A DNA stretch of 42,167 nucleotides from Chitinophaga pinensis (GTDB lineage Bacteria > Bacteroidota > Bacteroidia > Flavobacteriales_D > Crocinitomicaceae): contig CAMAZP010000028.1 of the NCBI GenBank assembly GCA_945863605.1, forward strand, positions 1-42,167, written 5' to 3'. Below, in pieces: positions 26,065 to 36,759 of this stretch. Each line of letters begins with the position of its first letter. The stretch's first letter is position 1. A program made the translations under genes and the position numbers. A model generated the notes under the pieces. That model made no database searches. It saw only the letters and a list, made by a program, of their open reading frames with translations, and was not told the DNA's origin.

Positions 26065-26072
26065 TACCTTTG
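26065..26072 (+). promoter_or_regulatory. -7 box (TACCTTTG) of the era-der unit
   Basis: It is an exact TAnnTTTG match, leaving 16 bases to ATG 26089. No -33 match is seen at the normal distance. Confidence 0.45.
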
Positions 26073-26088
26073 TCGGTAATTATTTTTA

Positions 26089-26964
26089 ATGGCACACAAA
26101 TCAGGTTTTGTAAATATTGTTGGAAGTCCAAATGTTGGTAAATCGACTCTAATGAATCAATTAGTTGGTGAAAAACTTTCGATTGTCACTTCTAAAGCAC
26201 AAACAACTCGACACCGAATACTGGGAATAGTAAATGATGAAGACTATCAAATTGTTTTTTCTGATACCCCCGGAGTTGTAAACGCAGCGTATAAATTGCA
26301 TGAAACGATGATGGATTATGTGAATACGTCCATTAAAGATGCAGATGTTTTGTTGTTTATAACGGATACGAAAGAGAATGAAATGAACCACAAAGAAACA
26401 TTGGAAAAAATCAAACGATTGAAAGTTCCGGTTTTATGTATCATCAATAAAATTGATTTATCAAATCAAGAAGAATTAACAAAACGAGTGATTTATTGGC
26501 AGGAACAATTACCAAATGCACTTATATTTCCAATTTCAGCTTTGCATGGTTTTAGTATCGATCAAGTTTGGAATCGAATCTTAGACTTGATTCCTGAAAG
26601 TCCACCTTATTACGACAAGGAATCAATTTCAGATAGGCCCATGCGTTTTTTCGTTTCAGAAATTATTCGTGAAAAAATATTTTTGTTCACAGAGAAAGAG
26701 GTGCCTTATAGTTGTCAGGTTGAAATAGAAGAATACATTGAAGAAGGGTTAATGGTTAAAATTCGTGCATTAATTATTGTTGAGCGTGATTCTCAAAAAG
26801 GAATTATAATCGGAAAAGGCGGGGAAATGCTTCAACGAATTGGAAAAACAGCACGAGAAGAAATTGAAAAATTCACTGGAGCAAAAGTTTATCTTGAGAA
26901 CTTTGTGAAAGTTGATAAAGATTGGCGTTCAACAGATGCCAAATTAAAAAAGTACGGATACTAA
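26089..26964 (+). CDS. era: GTPase Era
   Basis: Era binds near the 3' end of 16S rRNA and is essential for 30S assembly. The 291 residues have the G domain (G1 GSPNVGKST, residues 12-20; G3 DTPG; G4 NKID) and a C-terminal KH RNA-binding domain (GIIIGKGGEMLQRIGKTAREE). Length is normal. It is followed after 27 bases by der, so two ribosome-assembly GTPases are read together. Confidence 0.97.
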   Translation: MAHKSGFVNIVGSPNVGKSTLMNQLVGEKLSIVTSKAQTTRHRILGIVNDEDYQIVFSDTPGVVNAAYKLHETMMDYVNTSIKDADVLLFITDTKENEMNHKETLEKIKRLKVPVLCIINKIDLSNQEELTKRVIYWQEQLPNALIFPISALHGFSIDQVWNRILDLIPESPPYYDKESISDRPMRFFVSEIIREKIFLFTEKEVPYSCQVEIEEYIEEGLMVKIRALIIVERDSQKGIIIGKGGEMLQRIGKTAREEIEKFTGAKVYLENFVKVDKDWRSTDAKLKKYGY

Positions 26965-26991
26965 TATCCAAATAAGCGAAAGGATCATCAA

Positions 26992-28302
26992 ATGAGTAAC
27001 ATTTTAGCAATTGTCGGACGCCCAAACGTTGGGAAATCGACATTATTTAACAGATTAACTGAGTCGCGAGATGCGATTGTAAAAGAAGTTAGTGGTGTAA
27101 CACGCGATAGAATTTATGGAAAAGGGGAATGGAACGGTTATCAATTTTCTGTTATTGATACAGGAGGCTACGCAACTGTAAAAGAAGATATTTTTGAGGG
27201 TGAGATACGAAAACAAGTCGAATTAGCAATACAAGAAGCAACTGTTATTGTATTTATGGTGGATGTAATGACAGGTATTGTTGAAATGGATGAGGTTGTG
27301 GCTCAATTACTTCGTAAGAGTAAAAAACCAGTGATGATTGTTGCCAATAAAGTAGATAACACTGATAGAGTAGGTTTGTCCTCTGAATTTTATTCTTTTG
27401 GCTTAGGAGAAGTTTATGATATGTCTGCAACAAACGGCAGTGGAACAGGTGATTTATTAGATGATGCTGTTAAATACTTTGATAAAAGTGATGAATCAAT
27501 TCGTGAAGAAGATTATTTACCTCGTTTTGCAATTGTAGGTCGTCCTAACGTTGGAAAATCATCTTTGGTAAATGCTTTTACAGGACAAGAGCGAAATATT
27601 GTTACCGATATCTCAGGAACTACTAGAGATTCAATTCACACTCGATATAAAGCATTTGGTTTTGATTTTTTATTAATTGATACTGCAGGTATACGCAAAA
27701 AAGCTAAAGTTACTGAGGATATTGAGTATTATTCAGTTTTGCGTTCTGTTCGTACGATTGAAAATGCCGATGTTTGTTTGTTCTTGATTGATGCTGGAGA
27801 AGGCTTGCAGAAACAAGATTTGAGCATTTATTATATGATTGAGAAAAATTCTAAAGGAGTAGTTGTTCTTGTCAATAAATGGGATTTGGTAGAGAAAGAT
27901 CACAATACAATGCTTGAATACGAAAAGAACTTGAGAGAGCAATTGGCACCGTTCAATGATGTTCCGATTATCTTTACTTCCACAATAACTAAACAACGTA
28001 TTCATAAAGCTTTAGAGACAGCGATGAGAGTTCACGAAAACAGAACTCGTAAAATTGCAACTTCAAAATTGAATGAAATAATGTTGGATATTATCAATGC
28101 AACACCTCCACCAGCAATTAAAGGAAAATACATTAAAATAAAATACGTTCAGCAATTACCTACCCATTCACCTGCTTTTGCAATTTTCTGCAACTTACCA
28201 CAATATGTTCCAGAATCTTACAAGCGATTTTTAGAAAATAGATTGCGTGAACAATTTGATTTTGAGGGTGTTCCAGTGAAGATTTTCTTCAGAAAGAAAT
28301 AA
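26992..28302 (+). CDS. der: Ribosome biogenesis GTPase Der (EngA)
   Basis: Der acts in 50S subunit assembly. The 436-residue protein has two tandem G domains (GRPNVGKST near residue 9 and GRPNVGKSS near residue 183, each with a DTGG or DTAG G3 and an NKxD G4) and a C-terminal KH-like domain ([15 protein letters not shown]). Length and layout are typical. It ends 20 bases before the convergent secreted-protein gene. Confidence 0.97.
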   Translation: MSNILAIVGRPNVGKSTLFNRLTESRDAIVKEVSGVTRDRIYGKGEWNGYQFSVIDTGGYATVKEDIFEGEIRKQVELAIQEATVIVFMVDVMTGIVEMDEVVAQLLRKSKKPVMIVANKVDNTDRVGLSSEFYSFGLGEVYDMSATNGSGTGDLLDDAVKYFDKSDESIREEDYLPRFAIVGRPNVGKSSLVNAFTGQERNIVTDISGTTRDSIHTRYKAFGFDFLLIDTAGIRKKAKVTEDIEYYSVLRSVRTIENADVCLFLIDAGEGLQKQDLSIYYMIEKNSKGVVVLVNKWDLVEKDHNTMLEYEKNLREQLAPFNDVPIIFTSTITKQRIHKALETAMRVHENRTRKIATSKLNEIMLDIINATPPPAIKGKYIKIKYVQQLPTHSPAFAIFCNLPQYVPESYKRFLENRLREQFDFEGVPVKIFFRKK

Positions 28303-28322
28303 TTAATAATATTATTTCTTTC

Positions 28323-30518
28323 TTATCTAACTAGGTTTATGTGTCCACTGATTGTTACTTTTTCATCAGTTGCAGTTGGTTTAAATCTAATTTTATAGGT
28401 GTATATACCAGCAGGAACTTTTATTCCCTTTTTTGTATAGTTACCTTCCCATTTTTCTTTTGAATCATAGCTTTCCCAAACTAATTCACCCCATCTGTTG
28501 TAGATATTTAATTCAAAATTGTATGGATCAAATCCTGATGTAAAAACTGGACCCCATGTTTGATTAAATTCATCTTCATCTGGTGTGAATGTATTTGGAA
28601 TATAAAATACAGGCGTACTCGTATATGACAATGTAACTACATATGTATTAGAGCAACCTAGTTGAGTAGATGATGTAAGTGTTACATTAAAATTACCATT
28701 AACATTTGAATATACATGTGTGTTGTTTATATCAGTTGAAGTTGTGCCGTCCCCAAAATCCCACAAATAGGTATCTCCACCAACAGTGTTATTCGTAAAT
28801 ACAACTTGTTGACTAGAATTTTCAATTATTGTTGGTGAAACAGAGAAAAATACTGAAGGTGCTGTTTCAACGCAAATCATATCTTGTATTGTAGTAGATT
28901 GGCTACACCCACTATTATTTGCTGTTAATGTTATATCGTAACAACCTGCATTTGTAAACGTGTAATTTTCATTTGGGTTAGTTCCAAATGATGTGTTATT
29001 TAGTGTATAATTATAGGTGAAATTTGGTGTCGCTAATGTTGAAAAAGAGACGTTTAAAGGTGTACAACCTGTATTAACATTTGCTGTGAAAATTGGAGCT
29101 GAAATAGGAATAACATTAATAATCATTGAAGCATTTGAGGTACATTCAGCAACAGTTGGTGTAAAATTATAAGTTGTATTTCCAGGTAAATTTGAGTCAA
29201 TTAATGCAGGTGTCCATGAACCAATAACCCCATTTGAAGATGTGTTTGGAAGTATATCTACTAAATCACCTTGACAGTAAGGGCCTAATTGAACAAAATT
29301 TGGTGCACCTTGTGGATTTACAACTACTGTCATTGAATATGGTAAACCACAAGCATTTTGATCTGGTGTAAAAATATAGGTTGTAGTGTTTGGCGTAGTT
29401 GTATTGATTACTGCAGGCGACCAAGTCCCTTGAATTGCATTAAGTGATGTTGTTGGTAATAAACCAGGTATATCAGTTGCACAATATGGACCTAAATCGG
29501 TAAATGTAGTTTGTGTAGGAGGATTAACAGTCACAGTTGTAGTTGCAGTTACATCACTACATCCATTAATAGAATAAGTAACTGTATAAGTAGTTGTAGT
29601 TGTTGGATTTACAGTTATAGAAGCTGTAGTTTGTCCATTTGACCATGAATATGTACCATTCGTTCCAGTTGCCGTGGCAGTCAGTATTGCATTTTGTCCA
29701 GCACAAATTGGTGCTGGAGTATTCACGGTAAGAATTGGAGAGTTACAACTAAAACTTCCAACTCCAAGAAATAAACCAGAATCATAACTTTCATCTCCTG
29801 CATCAGCAATAACAATCTTAACATGGTATGTAGAACAAGGGATAACACTTAATTGTGCAGTTAATCCATCAGTATAACCATCATATTGAATAACTCCGCT
29901 GGTGTTTGTATTATAATATTGTGCATTTGTGTTGGCATTAACATTATCAATACTTACTAATTGACCATTAGGTAACCTAGCAATATTGTAGTTATTGTAA
30001 TTTCCACCTGCAGGATTAGGTCCAGAAACAAATATACCAACCCCATCATTAAAAGAACCAGTAACGAATTCAGGATATTCTTCTGAACCAAAAACGAAAC
30101 TTACGTTAAATCCTGCACATCCAGGTTGCATATCAAATTCTAAAACACAATTATCTCTGTTAGGTGGTGGATTTCCTGCTCCTGGCTGTGTTGTTAAGTG
30201 AGGATCTGAAAAATCAAAACCAGGAACAGCTGTTGATGATGAACCAATTGTATTCGGTCCATCTGCATTGGCAGCCGAACCAGAAGTCATAACTATTCCT
30301 CCATTACTTAATTGTGCACCTCCAGCTTGAAGGTTTCCAGCAAACGTACCACAAGCAGTTTGAGCACAATTTAATGTTGCATTTGTGACAGTTATTCCAG
30401 GTGCAACTATATTAGTTGCTAATTGCAATGCTGTACCACCAGGGGTTATTGTTATTTGTGAATTTAAATAATTGAAAATAAAAAATATGTGTAATATTAT
30501 AAATAACTGCCTGATCAT
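28323..30518 (-). CDS. Secreted adhesin-like protein: choice-of-anchor L, PKD-like repeats, gliding-associated C-terminal domain
   Basis: The 731 residues start with a signal peptide (about 1-20). A choice-of-anchor L domain follows (about 20-255; LSNGGIVMTSG, FGSEEYPEF, ADAGDESYDSG). Next come Ig/PKD-like modules, two with the GPYC...GTWSP or GSWTP...TYNFTP pattern also found in the protein at 2-688. A PKD domain has YLWDFGDGTTS (about 545-630). The end is a gliding-motility-associated C-terminal domain (TIGR04131/CHU_C type; YIPNTFTPDEDEFN, NIYNRWGELVWES, VPAGIYTYKI). This domain marks T9SS substrates of the type B sort. The protein is probably exported to the surface; the target is unknown. 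Confidence 0.9.
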   Translation of the reverse strand: MIRQLFIILHIFFIFNYLNSQITITPGGTALQLATNIVAPGITVTNATLNCAQTACGTFAGNLQAGGAQLSNGGIVMTSGSAANADGPNTIGSSSTAVPGFDFSDPHLTTQPGAGNPPPNRDNCVLEFDMQPGCAGFNVSFVFGSEEYPEFVTGSFNDGVGIFVSGPNPAGGNYNNYNIARLPNGQLVSIDNVNANTNAQYYNTNTSGVIQYDGYTDGLTAQLSVIPCSTYHVKIVIADAGDESYDSGLFLGVGSFSCNSPILTVNTPAPICAGQNAILTATATGTNGTYSWSNGQTTASITVNPTTTTTYTVTYSINGCSDVTATTTVTVNPPTQTTFTDLGPYCATDIPGLLPTTSLNAIQGTWSPAVINTTTPNTTTYIFTPDQNACGLPYSMTVVVNPQGAPNFVQLGPYCQGDLVDILPNTSSNGVIGSWTPALIDSNLPGNTTYNFTPTVAECTSNASMIINVIPISAPIFTANVNTGCTPLNVSFSTLATPNFTYNYTLNNTSFGTNPNENYTFTNAGCYDITLTANNSGCSQSTTIQDMICVETAPSVFFSVSPTIIENSSQQVVFTNNTVGGDTYLWDFGDGTTSTDINNTHVYSNVNGNFNVTLTSSTQLGCSNTYVVTLSYTSTPVFYIPNTFTPDEDEFNQTWGPVFTSGFDPYNFELNIYNRWGELVWESYDSKEKWEGNYTKKGIKVPAGIYTYKIRFKPTATDEKVTISGHINLVR

Positions 30519-30856
30519 ATTTAATTATCTTTATTGATGTTAATTTAGCTTTATTTTAGTTAAATTGTTAAGTTGCAAACCAATTTATTTAATTTTTAAA
30601 ATTACTTTTTTAATAAATTCTTTTTAAGAAAAAAGAATCATTAAGTAAACATACAAAATAAATAATTAATTTATTATTTATTAACTCAAAATAAATAAGG
30701 AGTTTGGTTTAAAATAAATAATGTAAATTATAAAATTTCAAAACTTAAAATTTAATTTTTACTATAACGTTCAAAATAGAGATTGGGTTGCTGTTAATTT
30801 TGATCTTTAATTTTTTAAAAAAAAAGAAATATAATTTTTAATTTATCTAAATGACA
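30519..30856. other. AT-rich intergenic stretch between two secreted-protein genes
   Basis: These 338 bases hold no supportable gene on either strand. A 10-bp AT-only inverted repeat lies at 30657-30666 and 30673-30682; it could form by chance in such sequence. No GC-rich terminator or TAnnTTTG box was found for the downstream gene, and no remnant of a C-terminal sorting domain for the upstream gene. Confidence 0.6.
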
Positions 30857-33826
30857 TTAAGGTGGACTTAATAATATTACGCTGGGCTGAGATTGAATAC
30901 TAATTGTACAATTATCGGGTGGACTTACACAATTTGTAGTAGTATCTGTAATATACACAGAATATACTCCTGTAGCTCCACTTAAAAAACTACTTACGTT
31001 GCCTGGATTTGCACCACTTGGTACTGTCCAAACATAGTTATAGTTTCCTGAAGGAGTTGGTGTTGCAAGAACTGTAGTGGTAGCCCCATTACAAATGTTT
31101 GAACATGTAAGACTTACTGAAGGAGTAAGATTAACAGTTATCGTAGTTTGAATAGTTGATGCACACTGACCTGCAGTTGGCGAAAATGTATATACCTGAG
31201 AGCCTACTGTTGAGGTTGAAATAGTTGGGGGGTTCCAAGTTCCTGAAATAGGAGGGGTATCCATAGAATTTAATAATAATAAACCGGGCGTACTATTAAT
31301 ACAGTATGGACCATTATTTGAAAATGTTGGAATAATATTAGGTACAATATTAATTTGAAATGACTGAGTAGCACCATTACATGAACCATCAAATGGAGTG
31401 ACATAAATAGTTCCTGAAATAGTGGATGTACCAGTATTAATTCCAACGAATGAAGGAATATCGCCCGATCCATTTGTTGATAAACCAATTGCTGGATTTG
31501 TATTAGTCCAACTGTAACTGTTAGCATTTCCTGTAAAGTTTATTGTATTAGTTGATGCCCCTGAACATATTGTTTGTGAATTTGGTAAATTCAAATTAGG
31601 ATTTGGTGTTATCGTAATTGTAAAACTTTGTGGAATACCAGGGCAGTTTGCATAAATAGGTGAAATTATGACTGTTGAAACGTTATTAGTTGTTCCTGAA
31701 TTTTGTCCGATAAAAGAATTAATAGCTGAAACTCCTGTTGCAGACAAACCAGTAGAGGTGTTGTTATTCGTCCAGTTAACAATTGCCCCATTTGTACTGA
31801 TTAAAGGTATTAGTGATGTATTCTGTCCGGTGCAGAATTGTTGATTACCAGGATTATTTACAGTTGCTACTGGATTTACAGTCACATTAACTTGTGAAGA
31901 TAAACCAATACATCCTAATGCAGATGGTGTAATTGTATAGGTAGCAATGCCAGGTGTATTGCTATTGTTTGTTAAAATTTGATTTATATATAAACTTGAA
32001 TTTGAACCGATTCCAGAACCATTCCCATTTGTTCCACCACCAACACCTGACATTGCAACTACCCAAGTATAATTAGTGTTTGCAAGTGTACTATTTATAT
32101 TTAAATCTGTTCCCTGACTGGAACAAATTGTTTGAGGGTTCGGATTAATATTTACTGCTGGTAGAGGATTTACAGTAATATTTCCACTAGAATTTATACT
32201 GTTTCCACAAGCATCTGTAATCATTGAATAAATTGTATACGTTCCCGCATTAGTAAAATTATAATTTAAAGAATTGCCACTTCCGATTAATGGATTCATA
32301 TTACTATTTAAACTCCAACTATAATTGTATGGCGGAACACCATAAGAAGCTTGTGTAGTTGCATTTATACTCCCCCCCTGACAAATTGTTGTATTATTAA
32401 GTGATATTGGAATTGAATTAGAATATTCAAGTGTAACTCCAGTGATAGTCATCGTCCATGGTGTAATTGCACCAATACATGAATTACTACATCCAGATTG
32501 CGATGACCAACATCGATGAAATCTCATAACAAAATTTAATATTTGTGGATTGCAAGATGGGGCAGGTAGGCATGCACTAATATCATTAAATATGGAAATA
32601 TTGTTACCCGTACAATCACCTGCACTTGGAACATTACAAAACCAAAAATAATTATTGAGAACCGGGCTTCTACAAGAACCTAATAAAAAAGATACTGCAC
32701 CTTCATTTCTGTAACAAGAACTTTGTGCTCTGTAACTAAAACTCCATTGTACATTTGTTATTGATGAATTAGCAGGAGTTGGTACGGCTAGGTTGTATGT
32801 ACAAAAACCATTAAAACACGTTGGATTGTATCCGGACCCTGTAATAGACGCTTGAGCTAATGTGTTAGAGCTTGTTACCACTGGATCAATTATTAAATAT
32901 GTATCTTCTTTTAAATTTTCAATAATCCATTTCATTGGAACATTGATTCCTATTTTATTTTTTTCAATTACGTATTCAGCAAATTGTGATTTTTCTTTTT
33001 CGTATCCTTTTGGATATATCAATGCCATACCAATTTCCAAAATCTTATCGTAGTTTTCATTTTCAATGGATATTTCTCCAATCCCTTTGAGTTTATTTTC
33101 AGAATTATTTAAATTCAAAAAAAGAGCTAAATTACTACTGAATGTATCCTCAAATAATAGCGATTCAAATTCTGAAAAATTGTTTTGGCGAATAATAAAA
33201 TTTGATTTTATTGATCCTCTTGATACATTCAATTCAAGGTCAATTCCATTAAAAATATTGGTAATTAAAATTCCATTTTCACCAATTGTATAATTATTCC
33301 AATTTGAGTTAGAAATATGTACTTTTTGATTTTGTTTTATACCAAATAACTCCCATTGATTAAATTGAATATTCCCAAATGGTGTTTTAATAAATGAATT
33401 TTTCAAACGCGTATTGATACCTGTCGGGTCAATTTGATTTTCTGCTACGTAAATATGTTGATTAACTTTTCTTAATCTTTCATCAATTGTTAACCAAAAA
33501 CCATTTTTGTAAAAATTTATTGCGCCATATGATTTTTGTTTGTAAAATTCCGATGGTTTTTTTGTTGAGATAAAATATTTTTCATTAAAAGTTCTCTTAG
33601 ATAAGTCCTCAACACAGTCTATACAAGGTGAATTATTAGGTAGTATTCCAAATTCAGGATGATTGTAAAAATTTGGTGAATTATATAACTCCCATTTTTC
33701 AAATAAAGATGCGGTGGATTGTTCTGTAAAGCTCTCATAATTTGGTGAAACTTTTAACATTTCATTTTGTTGAGCAGAAAGCGAGTAAAAACAAGAGATT
33801 AAAATTAATGAAAGTATAAGTTTCAT
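30857..33826 (-). CDS. Large secreted repeat protein with a Cys-rich central part and no recognised sorting domain
   Basis: The 989 residues begin with a signal peptide (about 1-18, cleavage near SLSAQ). Residues 60-320 form a beta-rich domain with NIFNGIDLELNVS and IIDPVV, reminiscent of the N-terminal domain of SBBP/DUF7948-type proteins. Residues 332-455 contain 11 cysteines. From about 465 onward there are PKD-like modules rich in Thr, Asn and Ser. The last 89 residues are the four-Cys module (TCSNIC ... NC ... DNC) ending QPSVILLSPP, shared with the gene at 2-688. I see neither a TIGR04131 nor a type A T9SS domain at the end. It is probably a surface or extracellular protein of unknown function. 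Confidence 0.82.
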   Translation of the reverse strand: MKLILSLILISCFYSLSAQQNEMLKVSPNYESFTEQSTASLFEKWELYNSPNFYNHPEFGILPNNSPCIDCVEDLSKRTFNEKYFISTKKPSEFYKQKSYGAINFYKNGFWLTIDERLRKVNQHIYVAENQIDPTGINTRLKNSFIKTPFGNIQFNQWELFGIKQNQKVHISNSNWNNYTIGENGILITNIFNGIDLELNVSRGSIKSNFIIRQNNFSEFESLLFEDTFSSNLALFLNLNNSENKLKGIGEISIENENYDKILEIGMALIYPKGYEKEKSQFAEYVIEKNKIGINVPMKWIIENLKEDTYLIIDPVVTSSNTLAQASITGSGYNPTCFNGFCTYNLAVPTPANSSITNVQWSFSYRAQSSCYRNEGAVSFLLGSCRSPVLNNYFWFCNVPSAGDCTGNNISIFNDISACLPAPSCNPQILNFVMRFHRCWSSQSGCSNSCIGAITPWTMTITGVTLEYSNSIPISLNNTTICQGGSINATTQASYGVPPYNYSWSLNSNMNPLIGSGNSLNYNFTNAGTYTIYSMITDACGNSINSSGNITVNPLPAVNINPNPQTICSSQGTDLNINSTLANTNYTWVVAMSGVGGGTNGNGSGIGSNSSLYINQILTNNSNTPGIATYTITPSALGCIGLSSQVNVTVNPVATVNNPGNQQFCTGQNTSLIPLISTNGAIVNWTNNNTSTGLSATGVSAINSFIGQNSGTTNNVSTVIISPIYANCPGIPQSFTITITPNPNLNLPNSQTICSGASTNTINFTGNANSYSWTNTNPAIGLSTNGSGDIPSFVGINTGTSTISGTIYVTPFDGSCNGATQSFQINIVPNIIPTFSNNGPYCINSTPGLLLLNSMDTPPISGTWNPPTISTSTVGSQVYTFSPTAGQCASTIQTTITVNLTPSVSLTCSNICNGATTTVLATPTPSGNYNYVWTVPSGANPGNVSSFLSGATGVYSVYITDTTTNCVSPPDNCTISIQSQPSVILLSPP

Positions 33827-33877
33827 AAATTATATTATGAATAATTTAAAACGTAAATTTTGTATTATTGTTCGTTT

Positions 33878-36184
33878 TTATTTTTGCTTATTCAATTGAT
33901 CAACCCTTTTTTGTCGTTGCATTGGGTTTTCTTTAACTTGTTGTTGTTTAAATAGTTGATATTTCGTAGGGATAAATTCTGACGGCCATGAATTATTATT
34001 TAAATCAGTATCTGCAGTTTCTAGGAAAGGATCAAGACGAAGTGATTTAATTTCTTTATCAAGGATGAATACTTTTGATACTTTGTCTTCATATTGACGC
34101 CATATTTCAGCAGGTATTTTTACTACTTTTTTGGAGTCATCAATAAAAGTAAATTCTATTATTAAAGGCATTGGTAATCCTCCAATATTACTAAAAGAAA
34201 CTTCATAAAAATGACTATTTGCATTTAACAATTCTAAATCTTTTGAGTCAGTTTTAGCCAAAAATTCTTGATATTCTTTTTTATCTAATGCATCAACAAC
34301 ATATTTATTTTTTCTTGCATTTGCATAAAAATCATCAATACTTTTATCCTTTTCATTAATAGTTTCTTTGATTGAAGACTTGTTTCTTTCATCTCCAATA
34401 AAAGTATCTTTTTTAGCATCGATTTCTTTTTTGAATGATTTTTCAGTTTCTGGATTTTGGGTATACAATTGAAACCATTTTACCTCATCAACAGAAATAT
34501 CAACATTATCAGTACCATAAAACCAACCTCTCCAAAACCAATCTAAATCAACTGCTGAAGCATCCTCCATAGTTCTAAAAAAATCTGCAGGTGTTGGATG
34601 TTTAAATTTCCAACGTTCGCAGTAGGTTTTAAAAGCAAAGTCAAATAACTCTCGACCCATAATCGTTTCTCTTAGTATATTCAATGCAGTTGCTGGTTTT
34701 CCATAAGCATTGTTTCCAAATTGAAAAATCGATTCAGAATTTGTCATTATCGGAGAAATTGTTTGCTTATCACCACGCATATAGTCTGCAATCATGTAAG
34801 CTGGTCCTCTTCGTGAAGGATAACCGCGTTCCCATTCTTGTTCTGTCAAATATTGAACAAATGTATTTAATCCTTCGTCCATCCATGACCATTGGCGTTC
34901 ATCTGAATTGATAATCATAGGGAAAAAATTATGTCCTACTTCATGGATAATAACACCCCACATTCCATATTTTTCTTGTTCAGAATATGTACCGTCTGCT
35001 TCTGGTCTTCCTCCGTTAAAACATATCATTGGATATTCCATGCCAATCCATTTTGAGTGCACTGAAATAGCAACAGGGTAGGGGTAATCCACCGTATATT
35101 TTGAATAAGTTTTAATTGTATGCGCTACTAATTTTGTTGAATAACGCTCCCATAAAGGATTTCCTTCTTTCGGATAATACGACATACAAAGAACATTTTT
35201 CCCTCCTACTGTTACGTTCTGTGCATCCCAAATAAATTTTCTTGAGCTTGCAAATGCGAAGTCACGAACATTCGATGCCTTAAAGTTCCAAGTTTTCGTT
35301 TGTTTTGATTTATTATTTTCAGCTATTTCAGCTTCGGATTGTGTTACGATTAGTACTGGTGAATCAGATTTACGACTTTGATCCAATCTTTTACGTTGTT
35401 CAGCTGTTAAAACAGTTGATAAATTTTGACATTCACCTGTTGCTCCAACAATGTGATCAGCAGGAACCGTAATATTCACATCATAATCTCCAAATGGTAA
35501 AGTGAATTCGCCACGTCCAAGAAATTGCTTGTTTTGCCAACCTGTAACATCGTTGTAGACACACATTCTAGGAAAGTATTGAGCAATAGTGTACAAGTAA
35601 TTATTATCTTTTTCAAAATATTCATATCCTGATCTTCCTCCAACTGCCATTCTATCGTTGATATTATACCACCATTTAATTTGAAATGTAATACTTGTGT
35701 TTGGTAAAAGTGGTTTGTCTAAATCTATACGCATCATCGTTTTATTGATAAAATAGCGCATTTTTTGTCCATTTGCTGATTTAATTTCTTCAATTTTGAA
35801 ACCACCATCGTAATAAAAAGTTTTTTTACGGATGTCACCTACAGTTTTGAAGTCTTCCATTTTTTCAACTTCAATTATTTTCGAATCTGAATCAACTGAA
35901 TAGATATTTTGATCCAATTGAAGCCATAGATATTCTAATTTGTCTGGAGAATTATTAGTATATGTAATTGTTTCAAAACCACTTAATTTTTGAGTTTCGT
36001 CATCTATTGTGATGTTCATTTTATAATCGGCCTTTTGCTGATAATAATGATAACCTGGAGCACCTGCAGCGTTTCTGTATTCATTTGGTGTTGGTAGTTC
36101 TTGGTCTAATTGCGCAAATTTTTTCTGAGCAAAAATGCTTACTGAAATAAGCTGAAGAAGGCAAAATAAAAGTATTTTTTTCAT
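33878..36184 (-). CDS. Exported M1-family zinc metallopeptidase
   Basis: The 768-residue gluzincin has a signal peptide (KKILLFCLLQLISVSIFAQ). The exopeptidase-like motif GMEYP lies near 381-385, and the zinc site is HEVGH (His414, Glu415, His418) with the third ligand Glu437 in WMDEGLN. The N-terminal beta-domain is typical of M1. The C-terminal part after about 560 is longer, charged and poorly conserved. It overlaps the DUF6702 gene by 4 bases. It is probably periplasmic or outer-membrane associated and removes N-terminal residues from peptides. Confidence 0.93.
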   Translation of the reverse strand: MKKILLFCLLQLISVSIFAQKKFAQLDQELPTPNEYRNAAGAPGYHYYQQKADYKMNITIDDETQKLSGFETITYTNNSPDKLEYLWLQLDQNIYSVDSDSKIIEVEKMEDFKTVGDIRKKTFYYDGGFKIEEIKSANGQKMRYFINKTMMRIDLDKPLLPNTSITFQIKWWYNINDRMAVGGRSGYEYFEKDNNYLYTIAQYFPRMCVYNDVTGWQNKQFLGRGEFTLPFGDYDVNITVPADHIVGATGECQNLSTVLTAEQRKRLDQSRKSDSPVLIVTQSEAEIAENNKSKQTKTWNFKASNVRDFAFASSRKFIWDAQNVTVGGKNVLCMSYYPKEGNPLWERYSTKLVAHTIKTYSKYTVDYPYPVAISVHSKWIGMEYPMICFNGGRPEADGTYSEQEKYGMWGVIIHEVGHNFFPMIINSDERQWSWMDEGLNTFVQYLTEQEWERGYPSRRGPAYMIADYMRGDKQTISPIMTNSESIFQFGNNAYGKPATALNILRETIMGRELFDFAFKTYCERWKFKHPTPADFFRTMEDASAVDLDWFWRGWFYGTDNVDISVDEVKWFQLYTQNPETEKSFKKEIDAKKDTFIGDERNKSSIKETINEKDKSIDDFYANARKNKYVVDALDKKEYQEFLAKTDSKDLELLNANSHFYEVSFSNIGGLPMPLIIEFTFIDDSKKVVKIPAEIWRQYEDKVSKVFILDKEIKSLRLDPFLETADTDLNNNSWPSEFIPTKYQLFKQQQVKENPMQRQKRVDQLNKQK

Positions 36185-36687
36185 TTTTCTAGTTTTATAG
36201 AATGAGTGTATTGATTCGAAATAAAATTGATTGTTGTTTTCTGACTTCGAAAAATAAACGTGAGTTTATTTTGTTCTTCTGGAAATTCATTCATTAACAA
36301 GGAATAAGTAAATAGTATTTCTTCTGATAAATCAATTGGATTTGAACTTAGGTAAAATGTAGTTAATCCGTTTAACTCTATTTCATTTCCTTCCAAATGA
36401 AACTCCACATTTCTATTTTGCAAAGTTATTTGAAATCCTTCATTTATTAAAGTAACAATGTTTTTATTAAGCTTGCTATCTTTGAGAGAGGTTTCTAGAT
36501 TTTTATTTAAAAGATTTTTTTTTCTAAGTACTTGTTCAAAGTCATGAGTAGTAACAGTTATAGAAGATTCAAAGCATCCACAAAAATCATTGTATTCCAC
36601 TTCAGCGAACGAAAAATAGTAATTGTGGGCAAAAGAAAAATTTCCCAAAACAACTAGAAATGAAATAATAAAGAACCTTTTTATCAT
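36181..36687 (-). CDS. DUF6702-type exported protein
   Basis: From ATG 36687 it has 168 residues. A signal peptide (about 1-20; IKRFFIISFLVVLGNFSFA) is followed by HNYYFSFAEVEYN and a beta-rich remainder. This matches the small DUF6702 proteins that precede M1 peptidase genes in many Bacteroidota, and the 4-base overlap with the peptidase gene fits. The frame extends to ATG 36708, but the extra seven residues break the signal peptide, and a near-match -7 box (TATATTCG, minus strand) falls in that stretch. Function is unknown; an accessory role for the peptidase is inference. Confidence 0.75.
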   Translation of the reverse strand: MIKRFFIISFLVVLGNFSFAHNYYFSFAEVEYNDFCGCFESSITVTTHDFEQVLRKKNLLNKNLETSLKDSKLNKNIVTLINEGFQITLQNRNVEFHLEGNEIELNGLTTFYLSSNPIDLSEEILFTYSLLMNEFPEEQNKLTFIFRSQKTTINFISNQYTHSIKLEK

Positions 36688-36747
36688 GTGCATAGCGAAT
36701 ATAAGCATTTTATCTTTTTAATAATAGCATGTAACTTATAGATTAAT

Positions 36748-36755
36748 TAACTTCG
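36748..36755 (+). promoter_or_regulatory. Probable -7 box (TAACTTCG) of the small lipoprotein gene
   Basis: It has one mismatch to TAnnTTTG and ends 4 bases before ATG 36760, the same geometry as purK and feoA. Confidence 0.3.
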
Positions 36756-36759
36756 TATT

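Noticed and set aside
25946..26088. tRNA or small RNA between aspartate kinase and era
   Set aside because: No cloverleaf, GC-rich stem or terminator is visible; the stretch looks like two divergent promoters only.
30657..30682. 10-bp inverted repeat in the gap between secreted-protein genes
   Set aside because: It consists of A and T only, in very AT-rich DNA; chance is likely, so it is only mentioned in the gap entry.
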